This document shows positions 1 through 7,069 of a stretch of DNA of 17,347 bases, in pieces. A model generated the notes under the pieces. It was not told the DNA's origin. It made no database searches and saw nothing but the letters and a program-made list of their open reading frames with translations. Source of the DNA: SIG588 sp045597045 (GTDB lineage Bacteria; Bacillota; Clostridia; Oscillospirales; Acutalibacteraceae); assembly GCA_045597045.1 (NCBI GenBank), contig JAZODN010000001.1:1-17347 (forward strand). Direction: 5' to 3'. Position 1 is the stretch's first letter. Each line of letters opens with the position of its first letter. A program made the position numbers and the translations under genes.

Positions 1-27
1 AGGCGCACTTCCTTACGGAGTGCGCCT
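1..27. terminator. Hairpin at window edge, possible terminator of an upstream gene
   Basis: AGGCGCAC (1-8) pairs with GTGCGCCT (20-27), extended by TCC/GGA (10-12/17-19) around a TTAC loop, with one bulged T at position 9. It is followed only by CTCTT, so the T tract is weak. The hairpin may end a gene lying left of the window or be a remnant of a repeat. A nine-base segment, ACTTCCTTA, occurs at 7-15 and again at 36-44. Confidence 0.35.
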
Positions 28-135
28 CTTCGGAGACTTCCTTATGAGAAGCCTGCGAAAGGAGTCCTTTTTCTGTGAGAGAATGCGTGCTTATCGGTGT
101 TTTGCACGGTTTGTATACTGTTTGAAATACCGGTG

Positions 136-164
136 TTGCCATTTTTCGAAAAATGGGGTATAAT
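136..164 (+). promoter_or_regulatory. Sigma-A-type promoter of the GH123-like gene
   Basis: TTGCCA (136-141) and TATAAT (159-164) are separated by 17 bp, close to the housekeeping consensus. Transcription would start near 171, giving a leader of about 60 nt before the ATG at 233. The rest of the 1-232 gap holds no gene. A weaker alternative -10 (TATACT, 114-119) lies upstream. Confidence 0.75.
139..156. promoter_or_regulatory. 18-bp perfect palindrome inside the promoter spacer (candidate operator)
   Basis: CCATTTTTCGAAAAATGG is a perfect inverted repeat with no loop. It overlaps the last three bases of the -35 box and ends two bases before the -10 box. A dimeric repressor bound here would block RNA polymerase. 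The palindrome is seen directly; the operator role is inferred from its position. The cognate regulator is unknown and no regulator gene lies beside it. Confidence 0.5.
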
Positions 165-232
165 GCCTGCAAGAGGGTGGCGGCTTTAGAGCTGCATACA
201 TAAAACAATCCCTTGCAATAGGAGATGGGCCT

Positions 233-1873
233 ATGAATTTTCAAATCCAACAAACTTCCTCGCTCGAAAAGGTGCGAGTAGGCGGCATTTACAACACGGT
301 AACGGCCCTGGCCGCCCTCGGCGGTGAGCGTGTGTCGTGGCAGGTGGCGGTTCGGGCCGAATCACTGTGTTATCTTTCGGTGTCGGTGGAGTCGCCGTTG
401 AAAGAGTGCGTGCGGCTTTACCGCGTGCAGGAAGCGGTGCTGGATCAACCGGCAACCGAGGATGTCACGAACGATGGGTATCTTACCGAAACGGCCGGGA
501 CCATGCCGGATATTCTGGTGCCGCTTGAGCAGCATACACCGGTGTTTTCGGTAGGGCGCGGCCAAACGGCGGTTGTGTGGGTGAAGTTGGACGTTCCGCG
601 CAATACGGTGCCGGGGGATTACTCTGTACGCGTGGTCTTTACCGCACGTGAACAGGCGCAGGAGACGGTTGAAACGGTGGTATCGGAGATGACCGTTTCG
701 GTGAAAGCGGCGGCCATTGCTGCGCATACCGTGCCCTATACCCGTTGGTTTTATCTCGATTGCATTGCCGTGGCACACGGCGTGCCAGTGTTTTCACAAG
801 CGCATTGGGAGCTGATCGAAAAGTACATCGAAGCAGCGGCCGATTTGGGAATCACCATGTTGCTTGTGCCGATCCACACGCCGCCGCTGGATACCGAGGT
901 GGGCACCAGACGCCCGTGCGTGCAGTTGGTGGATATCGAAAAGACGGGGGATACCTATACCTTTGGTTTTGAAAAATTCCGCCGTTACATCGCTCTTTGC
1001 AAAAAACACGGCATTCAGTATTTCGAGATGGCACACATGTTTTCACAATGGGGAGCCAAGTGCACACCGAATATTCTGGTGCGCGAAAACGGCGAGAGTA
1101 CCTATCGCTTTGGGTGGCACGTTCCGTCGGATGACCCGTCCTATATCGCATTTTTGAAGCAGTATGTGGCGGCCGTTACTGCCGAGGTGCGTGCGCTTGG
1201 CATTGAACGGCAGACCTATTATCACATTTCGGACGAGCCGAATACGTATACGATGGAGACGTATCAAACGGCTGCCGATATTCTGCGTCCCTTGCTCGGC
1301 GCCTCCAAAACGCTGGATGCTTTGTCGGATTACGCGTTTTACGAACGGGGCCTGGTGGAATGTCCCGTGACGAGCGTTGCCCATATTGCGGAGTTTTTGA
1401 AGCACAATGTTCCCGAGCAGTGGGTGTACTACTGCTGCGGACCGCAAACGGTGTTTCCCAACTCCTTTATGGCAATGCCCTCTGCCCGTGTGCGTATTTT
1501 GGGCTTTCTGATGTATAAATACAATGTCAAAGGATTCTTGCATTGGGGCTTCAATTTTTATAACAGTGCCGTGTCGCTCTATCCCATTGATCCGTATGTC
1601 ACCACCTCGTGCGACGGCACGTATCCTTCGGGTGATCCGTTCATCGTGTATCCTGCAAAAGACGGGGTATACCCCTCTGTTCGCGGCGAGGTGACCTTCG
1701 AGGCGATGCAGGATATTGCCTTGTGCCGCACGTTGGAAGATAAGATCGGTCGCGCGGCGGTGGTTGCCATGATCGACCGCGCCGCCGGCGGTGAACTGCG
1801 GTTTGATGTATACCCCAAAGATAACGAGTATTTGCTTTCGCTGCACCGGGAGATGGTGAACGCACTGGGTTGA
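233..1873 (+). CDS. GH123/DUF4091-type putative beta-N-acetylgalactosaminidase
   Basis: This 546-residue protein is probably a glycoside hydrolase related to GH123, a family that removes beta-linked N-acetylgalactosamine by a substrate-assisted mechanism. The N-terminal part (about 15-165) is rich in beta strands and resembles the GH123 beta-sandwich domain (PRNTVPGDYSVRVVF). The middle (about 168-450) looks like a TIM barrel, with HISDEPN at 331-337; D334-E335 matches the Asp-Glu catalytic pair of GH123. The C-terminal part (about 450-520, HWGFNFY and FIVYPAKDG) matches the DUF4091 pattern. The ATG at 233 follows GGAGAT (221-226). No signal peptide is visible, so the enzyme is predicted to be cytoplasmic. 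The gene stands alone, with its own promoter and a terminator shared with the convergent cohesin gene. The substrate is inferred only; many DUF4091 proteins are uncharacterised. Confidence 0.8.
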   Translation: MNFQIQQTSSLEKVRVGGIYNTVTALAALGGERVSWQVAVRAESLCYLSVSVESPLKECVRLYRVQEAVLDQPATEDVTNDGYLTETAGTMPDILVPLEQHTPVFSVGRGQTAVVWVKLDVPRNTVPGDYSVRVVFTAREQAQETVETVVSEMTVSVKAAAIAAHTVPYTRWFYLDCIAVAHGVPVFSQAHWELIEKYIEAAADLGITMLLVPIHTPPLDTEVGTRRPCVQLVDIEKTGDTYTFGFEKFRRYIALCKKHGIQYFEMAHMFSQWGAKCTPNILVRENGESTYRFGWHVPSDDPSYIAFLKQYVAAVTAEVRALGIERQTYYHISDEPNTYTMETYQTAADILRPLLGASKTLDALSDYAFYERGLVECPVTSVAHIAEFLKHNVPEQWVYYCCGPQTVFPNSFMAMPSARVRILGFLMYKYNVKGFLHWGFNFYNSAVSLYPIDPYVTTSCDGTYPSGDPFIVYPAKDGVYPSVRGEVTFEAMQDIALCRTLEDKIGRAAVVAMIDRAAGGELRFDVYPKDNEYLLSLHREMVNALG

Positions 1874-1920
1874 TAAAAAGCAGCGGTGCCGCCACAGCGA
1901 GACTGCGCATAAAGACAGAA

Positions 1921-1951
1921 AAAAGATGCACGAAATTTTCGTGCATCTTTT
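1921..1951. terminator. Bidirectional intrinsic terminator
   Basis: AAAAGATGCACGAAA (1921-1935) is exactly complementary to 1937-1951, with a single central base. A run of T follows on the plus strand (1948-1951, then GCTTTTTG) and of A precedes it (1916-1924). It lies between the convergent GH123-like gene and the cohesin gene and probably ends both transcripts. Confidence 0.85.
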
Positions 1952-1987
1952 GCTTTTTGTCTTACACCGCAAGCGGTGGAGGCGTTA

Positions 1988-3304
1988 TCAATGACGCGGC
2001 GCGTGGTGAGGATCGCACGGCAATGCGCGGCGATAGAAGATCGCTGCTAAAATGGCCAGCGCCACACACACCAGCAGCAAACTGCCGGCAACGATCCACG
2101 GCAGCGTGCCGAAAGCCGACAGGGTAAACGGTGCGGCGGTGGTTGTGGTCGCATCTGCGGCGGTGACCTTAGTTGTGGTTGAGGTGGTAGTGGTTGTCGT
2201 AGTGGTCGCGGTAGTGGTCAGCGGCACATAGCGCTGCACTGTATCTTCTGCCGTATCCCAGCAATACCAGCCGACGCTGCCTTCGCTGTTCATGGCTTTG
2301 AACACCGCAAAATCGGCACGTGCCGCATCGGTGAAGGCAAACATTGCCCATTCGGCTTCCTCATGCGTAACGGTGGTGGGCACAAAGCCGTCGGGTGCCT
2401 CGTCTGCCAAAAGGTAATAGGTCGCCTCGTCCAACGTAAACGGCAGGAAGGGGTACACGGCATCGGCTGCCGTATCGGCGATATACCACGCTGCTTCGGC
2501 CTCGTTACGGGCTAAATACAGCAGCGCAATCGCCCCGTTTTCGGAGCAGTAGGCGGTGAGCGCCTGCGTGCCGAATTGCAATGTATCTGCTGCAAAGCCT
2601 TCGGGAACGGTGTTCTTTTCGGGTACAAGGGCGGTGTAAGTCACGCCCTCTATCGTCAAATACAGCGGCTGTGCGGTCGTAGTGGTGGTGCTGGTTGTGC
2701 TGCCCGTGGTTGAGGTGGGGCGGCGCGTTGTGGTGGTTGTGGTGGTGCTCGACGGTTTGGCCGTGGTGGTTGTCGTTTTCTTGGTCGTGGTTGTCGTAGT
2801 AGTGGTTGTAGTCGTCGTAGCAGTGGTTGTGGTAGTCGTCGTAGTAGTGGTTGTGGTAGTCGTGGTGGTGGTAACCGCTTGCACCTTCATGACCGCACCG
2901 GCCGAGGGCGTGCCCAGCGGTGCATATTCCCACGAGATCACCTCGGCCCCGCCGATGGTGAAGGTACAGCTGCCGGCAGCCAGCGCTTTGAAGGTGAGGG
3001 GGAATTTCATGGTGGTGCCGTCTGCCGTGGCGGCTGCCGCTAAATTAACCGTGCCGTCGCCGCCGGCTGCATTGCTGCCCGAAACGAACTGCATCACCGA
3101 CGGGTCATACGTCACCGTTGCGGAAACCGCACCGATGGAAGAGGCGGTAAACGAGGCGGTTACTGTGACCGTATCGCCTACCGTGACCGTGTTGGCGGAA
3201 AACGCCAGATACGCGTTGGCGGTTTCGGCCGTGGCGGCGAGTGGGGCGGCAAACAGCAGACACAGCACGGTTGCCACACATAAAAAACAGATGAATTTAC
3301 GCAT
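1988..3304 (-). CDS. Membrane-anchored cohesin-domain protein with poly-Thr linkers
   Basis: This 438-residue exported protein has a cohesin-like domain, which in other systems binds dockerin modules. From the ATG at 3304 the order is: signal peptide (about 1-27, ending LAATAE); cohesin-like beta domain (about 30-140, VTVGDTVTVTASF, VTYDPSVMQFVSG and LTFKALAAGSCTF); a Thr-dominated linker of about 70 residues; a Trp/Tyr-rich domain of about 150 residues that I do not recognise; a second Thr-rich linker (about 371-395); one transmembrane helix (about 403-423, WIVAGSLLLVCVALAILAAIF); and a short basic tail. There is no LPXTG motif, so anchoring is by the helix. The start was set at 3304 because the GTG at 3313 lies inside the Shine-Dalgarno AAAAGGAGT. 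The gene is 14 nt downstream of a dockerin-bearing enzyme in the same operon, which is therefore the likely partner. The cohesin type and binding specificity cannot be told from the sequence. Confidence 0.8.
   Translation of the reverse strand: MRKFICFLCVATVLCLLFAAPLAATAETANAYLAFSANTVTVGDTVTVTASFTASSIGAVSATVTYDPSVMQFVSGSNAAGGDGTVNLAAAATADGTTMKFPLTFKALAAGSCTFTIGGAEVISWEYAPLGTPSAGAVMKVQAVTTTTTTTTTTTTTTTTTATTTTTTTTTTTTKKTTTTTAKPSSTTTTTTTRRPTSTTGSTTSTTTTTAQPLYLTIEGVTYTALVPEKNTVPEGFAADTLQFGTQALTAYCSENGAIALLYLARNEAEAAWYIADTAADAVYPFLPFTLDEATYYLLADEAPDGFVPTTVTHEEAEWAMFAFTDAARADFAVFKAMNSEGSVGWYCWDTAEDTVQRYVPLTTTATTTTTTTTSTTTKVTAADATTTTAAPFTLSAFGTLPWIVAGSLLLVCVALAILAAIFYRRALPCDPHHAPRH
2796..2864. repeat. 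Tandem 21/24-bp repeats encoding the poly-Thr linker
   Basis: Three tandem units occur at 2796-2816 (21 bp), 2817-2840 (24 bp) and 2841-2864 (24 bp). All have the pattern GTAG-AGTGGTTGT followed by AGTCGTC/G. They lie inside a wider region (about 2680-2875) of near-continuous Thr codons on the minus strand. The units are multiples of three, so gain or loss would change linker length without a frameshift. Confidence 0.75.
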
Positions 3305-3311
3305 ACAAAAC

Positions 3312-3321
3312 ACTCCTTTTA
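3312..3321 (-). promoter_or_regulatory. Shine-Dalgarno of the cohesin gene overlapping the upstream stop codon
   Basis: Read on the minus strand, TAAAAGGAGT holds the TAA stop of the dockerin enzyme and the AAGGAG ribosome binding site of the cohesin gene, followed by seven bases and ATG. The overlap implies translational coupling and decides the start at 3304. Confidence 0.75.
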
Positions 3322-5283
3322 CTGTTCGATAACCGTTACCTTCAAAAGATGCTGCTGTGTTTTCAGCAAATCGACGATGGAAACCGCGCCGTCGAGCGAT
3401 ACGTCGGCGGCGTGCAGCCAGTGGTCGGTTAAGGTGCGCACTTTCAAAAGGTGTTGCTGAATCTGCAGCAGATCCACAATGGAAACCGCGCCGTCACCGC
3501 TGACATCACCGCGAATCAAAAGGGGGTACACCGCAAACAAGGTGTCACCCTTGAACACGTGCAATACACAGCCGGTGCCGACCGTGCCGGTCACGCGTGC
3601 ACCGTCTTTATCCACCACAATGAGCGAGGCTTCGCTGTCCGAAAGGGTGAAGCCCTTCAAAAACGCATCTGCGGCGGTGCCGGGGGCGATGCCTTGGATC
3701 GTATCTTCAATGCGATACGTTTCGCTTTTCAGTGTAGGGGCGTTTTCCTGGTCCCCCGTTTCCGAGGGGGTGCGATACACCGAAAGGGTATATACACGCA
3801 CCGCGCCCGAGGCGGCGGTCACCTTAATGCTTACGGCGTTCATGCCGCTTTTAAGCGGCACGGTGCCGGTGCCGCTTACCGTAGCGGTTGCACTGTAAGC
3901 CACAGCATTCACGCGCAGGGAAGACACCATGTTCGGCACGCTTAGCTCATATGCCGTGCGATAGGTCGAGAATGCGGGGGTGAAGGTGCGGTCGGTCACT
4001 GTCAGTGCAGAAAGCCAGTTGTCGTTGCTGCCGGTGGAGGTGGGCTTGGTGCAGGCCTCTTCGGGCATCTCTTTGTAGACCGGAATGCAAAACTCCATGG
4101 CGCCGGCCTTTACCTCGTCGGTGTAAGCGCCTGAAAGCGTGGTCGCTTCCGAGGTGGGGGCGAAAATATTGGTCATGTATTGGTGACGGTACAGGCCGTT
4201 GCCGCCGTCGGTCACGTCAAACTTTTGCAAATACAGCGTGTTTTGCTCACGGTTGATGTAGGAATTGCCGAGAATGACCGCACCGCCGCGAATAGAGAGC
4301 AGCGCCGAAGTCCACGGCAGGTGATAAGCGGCGTTGGTGGTGGCGGCATAGCGCGCACCGTTTTGAATGGGGGAAAGGGTGGCGGTGGCGTACGCGTTGA
4401 TGTTGAAGAGGTTGTAATAGCCGTTATACGGCGCCCCGGCATTGCCGTGTCCCAGCGCGTTGCCGTAAACGCCTTGCTCCTGCCGTGCGCGGGAGGCTAA
4501 GTGATACGGGCTGACACCGGCTTCGCGGCCGGCGAGCATAAACCACTCGGCCCATTCCCCCTCCGCCATGAAGGTGCCTGCCAAAATCGCTTTTACGCCT
4601 TCCACGGTGCAGGTATCGGAATAGGCAAGGTTTTCAAACTGAAAGATAGCGGTGGCAGTCAGCGCGTTACGCGGATCCAAACAATAGGCCACTATGCCGC
4701 GGTCGGCCGCGACCCAAGCTGCGCTGTCCAACCCGTTCCACACGCCCGTGGCCGGGTTATACGCACCGTAGGCACACGATTTCCATGAAGCGATACTGCC
4801 TGTCGGCACTAAGCTGACACCCAACGCGGCTTCGGCATCCAGCACCTCTTTCCACGTGAGTCCCGTGTGCTGTGCGCGGAATACCCAGTTCGGATATTGC
4901 GCATGCAGCGCGCGCAGCGGCGCGCGGTAGCTTTCGGGGAAGCCTTGTTCATCCAGCCACGCCTCAAACGGGTCTTCGTTGCTCGGCGGCGCCTCGCCGT
5001 TCGGCGCGGTTGTGGTGGTGCCGGAAGCGGCGGTAGTCATATCCAAAGTCGTAACCGTCGTGCCGGAAACAGAGGTAGTGGCACCGGTGTCACTCACGGT
5101 CGTACCTGCCGTGGTGGTCGCGGTCACGGTTGCAGCGGAAGGGGCGGTGGTTGTAGTGGCAACCGACGTGGTGACGGTGGTGTTAAGGGCGGTCGTATCG
5201 GTCTGGGCTGTAACAAGCAGTGAGGTCCCAAGTGCGAGCAATGCCAAAACAGCTGCCGCTAAACGGGTGAAATGCTGCGACAT
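3319..5283 (-). CDS. Secreted dockerin-bearing putative N-acetylglucosaminidase
   Basis: This 654-residue exported protein is a probable peptidoglycan hydrolase carrying a type I-like dockerin. The order is: signal peptide (about 1-26); Thr/Ser/Ala-rich linker (about 27-95); a catalytic region (about 105-385) with YPNWVF (130-135) and HLASRARQEQG (261-271), where E269 is the likely catalytic acid as in GH73-type glucosaminidases; a cadherin-like beta-sandwich (about 423-503); a small beta region (about 515-590); and a dockerin (592-650). The dockerin has two calcium loops, DVSGDGAVSIVD and DVSLDGAVSIVD, each followed by a helix with QQHLLKV. The ATG at 5283 is seven bases after AAAGGAGG (5291-5298). 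It is the first gene of an operon with the cohesin gene. A family match to clostridial autolysin-like glucosaminidases is from recalled motifs; the bond cut is inferred. Confidence 0.8.
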   Translation of the reverse strand: MSQHFTRLAAAVLALLALGTSLLVTAQTDTTALNTTVTTSVATTTTAPSAATVTATTTAGTTVSDTGATTSVSGTTVTTLDMTTAASGTTTTAPNGEAPPSNEDPFEAWLDEQGFPESYRAPLRALHAQYPNWVFRAQHTGLTWKEVLDAEAALGVSLVPTGSIASWKSCAYGAYNPATGVWNGLDSAAWVAADRGIVAYCLDPRNALTATAIFQFENLAYSDTCTVEGVKAILAGTFMAEGEWAEWFMLAGREAGVSPYHLASRARQEQGVYGNALGHGNAGAPYNGYYNLFNINAYATATLSPIQNGARYAATTNAAYHLPWTSALLSIRGGAVILGNSYINREQNTLYLQKFDVTDGGNGLYRHQYMTNIFAPTSEATTLSGAYTDEVKAGAMEFCIPVYKEMPEEACTKPTSTGSNDNWLSALTVTDRTFTPAFSTYRTAYELSVPNMVSSLRVNAVAYSATATVSGTGTVPLKSGMNAVSIKVTAASGAVRVYTLSVYRTPSETGDQENAPTLKSETYRIEDTIQGIAPGTAADAFLKGFTLSDSEASLIVVDKDGARVTGTVGTGCVLHVFKGDTLFAVYPLLIRGDVSGDGAVSIVDLLQIQQHLLKVRTLTDHWLHAADVSLDGAVSIVDLLKTQQHLLKVTVIEQ

Positions 5284-5318
5284 ATTGCCGCCTCCTTTCG
5301 CAAAAAATTCTACCTATT

Positions 5319-5346
5319 ATTGTAACATATTGTAGGAAATTGTCAA
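5319..5346 (-). promoter_or_regulatory. Promoter of the dockerin-cohesin operon
   Basis: On the minus strand TTGACA (5341-5346) and TACAAT (5319-5324) are 16 bp apart. Transcription would start near 5312, about 30 nt before the ATG. It is back to back with the plus-strand promoter of the GH110-like operon; 24 bp separate the two -35 boxes. Confidence 0.75.
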
Positions 5347-5348
5347 CC
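5319..5348. repeat. Three 10-bp-phased ATTGT direct repeats over the minus-strand promoter
   Basis: ATTGT begins at 5319, 5329 and 5339, giving three decamers (ATTGTAACAT, ATTGTAGGAA, ATTGTCAACC) in exact helical phase. They span the -10 and -35 boxes of the dockerin operon promoter. The outer copies partly reflect promoter consensus, so a role as a regulator site is only a suggestion. Confidence 0.4.
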
Positions 5349-5370
5349 AGGGAATCCACGGCAATTTTGA

Positions 5371-5399
5371 TTGACAAACGGGAGACTGCTTGGTAAACT
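5371..5399 (+). promoter_or_regulatory. Promoter of the GH110-like/M20 operon
   Basis: TTGACA (5371-5376) and TAAACT (5394-5399) are 17 bp apart. Transcription would start near 5406, about 29 nt before the ATG at 5435. Confidence 0.75.
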
Positions 5400-5434
5400 G
5401 AATAGGAGAGTTTGGATAAACGGGAGGAATAGAC

Positions 5435-7066
5435 ATGGTACATTTCAGTCAATTTTATACCGTAGGAGACGCGGCGGATAACGTCACCCGTGCATTGCAA
5501 TATTGTCGCGAAACGGGGGCGGATGCGTTGGTGTTTGAAAAAGGGGAGTATCACTTTTCGGCTGCTATGGCGGCCGAACAACTGCTGTGCATGTCGAACC
5601 ACGGAACACCGGCGCTTAAGCGCATCGGATTTTTGCTTCAGAACATGCAGGATTTCACGTTGGACGGTGGCGGCAGCACCTTTATCTTCGAGGACGTGAT
5701 GCAGCCGTTTGCGCTGCTTGGTTGCCGCAACGTTACGTTAAAGAATTTTTCCGTTATTTGCCGTCACACAAAAAACACCCGTGCCGATATTCGGCGTGCC
5801 GGTGCCGATTGGATGGAGTTGGCTATGGCAGAGGACGAGCCGTGGTATATCGACGAGGGCGAGTTGATGATCGGCGAGCGATGGGATGATCCGCAGAGGG
5901 TATTCTATTTTGACGAATACGACGGCGTGACCGAACAGCTGGCCGCCGGTTGTGCGGAATATGTTTGCTACGCACCGATCGATGGTCGCGTGTCGCATCT
6001 TACCTATTCTCAGACAGCAGATGGCTGCGTGAGGGTGGAAGGCATGCGCCGCAGTCTTACTGCAGGAAATCGCGTGGTGCTTGGCACGGAATCGCGTTGT
6101 GTGGCGGTGATGTTGGCGGAGCGTTGCGTCAACACCGTGTTCCGCAACGTTACGCTGTATAGCGGTATCGGCATGGGGCTGATTGCGCAAAACTGTGACG
6201 GGGTGGAGCTGGACGGCTGTGCCACGCGCGTGCTGCCGCACCGTCTGTTCAGTTTAAACTCGGATGCCACCCATTTTGTGCACTGCAAAGGGAAGATCCA
6301 CATTCACGACTGCCACTTTGAAGGACAGCACGATGACGCCATGAATCTGCACAGTGTGTATCTGCGTGTGGTGTCGGTGCGCGAGCGTGCGGTCACGGTG
6401 CGGTTTATGCACCCCGAAACGCGCGGTATTGAAATTTTCCGCGTCGGCGACCGCGCGGCGGTGATCGACTCGCGCACACTGCTTTCGCGCGGTGAACTGC
6501 ACGTGCAAGCGGTGCGTCCCATCAATGTGGATACGATCGAATTGACCATGACTACCGACAGTGATCTTTCGCTCGTTCAAGAGGGGGATTGCCTGCACGA
6601 GCCTTCGTATCATGCGACGGTGCTGTTCGAGCGCTGCACCATGGTGAACAACCGCGCACGCGGCGTGCTGCTCAGCGGCGGTGCCGACTACACCTTCCGC
6701 GAGAATGTGTTCCACACCCCCGGCCCGGCCATTCGCTTCGCATGTGAAGCGGAGTATTGGTATGAAACGGGCGGCGATGAAGCAGTGCTGGTAGAGAACA
6801 ACCTGTTTCGTAACTGCGTATACGCCGGTTGGGGCGTATACACGATCGACAGCAATCACCTGCCTCATGATGAGGGGGTATATTTCCGTAAAGCGTTGAC
6901 ACTGCGCAACAATACGTTTGAAGAGTGCACGCACCCGTTGGCAGATCTTTACGGATTCGGCAAGGTGTGTTTCGAGGGGAACGTGTTCAAAAACGGCGCT
7001 CAACCGACCGTGCATTGTGAAAATTGCGGTGAGGTTTCGCTGCAAGCAGAGATAAGGAGAGTGTGA
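5435..7066 (+). CDS. GH110-like beta-helix protein, putative alpha-1,3-galactosidase
   Basis: This 543-residue protein looks like a right-handed parallel beta-helix enzyme of the GH110 type, a family that removes terminal alpha-1,3-galactose (for example from blood-group B structures). Repeated short beta-turn patterns run along the chain (NMQDFTLDGGGSTF, NVTLKNFSV, NTVFRNVTLYSGIGMG, FERCTMVNNRARGVLLSGG, LTLRNNTFEECTHPL). The segment QHDDAMNLHS gives D300-D301, and D277 lies in SDATHF. Their spacing (23 and 24 residues) equals that of the three catalytic-site aspartates I recall for the characterised enzyme PdGH110B (D321, D344, D345). No signal peptide is visible, so it is predicted to be cytoplasmic. 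The ATG follows GGAGG at 5423-5427. It is the first gene of an operon with the M20 peptidase gene, whose start is four bases after this stop. It could be another beta-helix glycosidase or an epimerase; the activity is inferred. Confidence 0.7.
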   Translation: MVHFSQFYTVGDAADNVTRALQYCRETGADALVFEKGEYHFSAAMAAEQLLCMSNHGTPALKRIGFLLQNMQDFTLDGGGSTFIFEDVMQPFALLGCRNVTLKNFSVICRHTKNTRADIRRAGADWMELAMAEDEPWYIDEGELMIGERWDDPQRVFYFDEYDGVTEQLAAGCAEYVCYAPIDGRVSHLTYSQTADGCVRVEGMRRSLTAGNRVVLGTESRCVAVMLAERCVNTVFRNVTLYSGIGMGLIAQNCDGVELDGCATRVLPHRLFSLNSDATHFVHCKGKIHIHDCHFEGQHDDAMNLHSVYLRVVSVRERAVTVRFMHPETRGIEIFRVGDRAAVIDSRTLLSRGELHVQAVRPINVDTIELTMTTDSDLSLVQEGDCLHEPSYHATVLFERCTMVNNRARGVLLSGGADYTFRENVFHTPGPAIRFACEAEYWYETGGDEAVLVENNLFRNCVYAGWGVYTIDSNHLPHDEGVYFRKALTLRNNTFEECTHPLADLYGFGKVCFEGNVFKNGAQPTVHCENCGEVSLQAEIRRV

Positions 7067-7069
7067 ACC

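Noticed and set aside
31..75. Second hairpin after the one at the window start
   Set aside because: Only four contiguous pairs (CTTC/GAAG) or a heavily bulged stem can be drawn.
1043..1972. 309-residue minus-strand frame opposite the GH123-like gene
   Set aside because: Composition is His/Arg-rich and unlike a folded protein, and the plus-strand frame has clear domain motifs.
2680..2875. Possible CRISPR-like or satellite array
   Set aside because: The repeats are in frame, Thr-coding, contiguous and without unique spacers of constant length.
2682..3332. 216-residue plus-strand frame rich in Val
   Set aside because: It is the reverse complement of the Thr-codon linker (ACN becomes NGT) in the cohesin gene, with no ribosome binding site and no family features.
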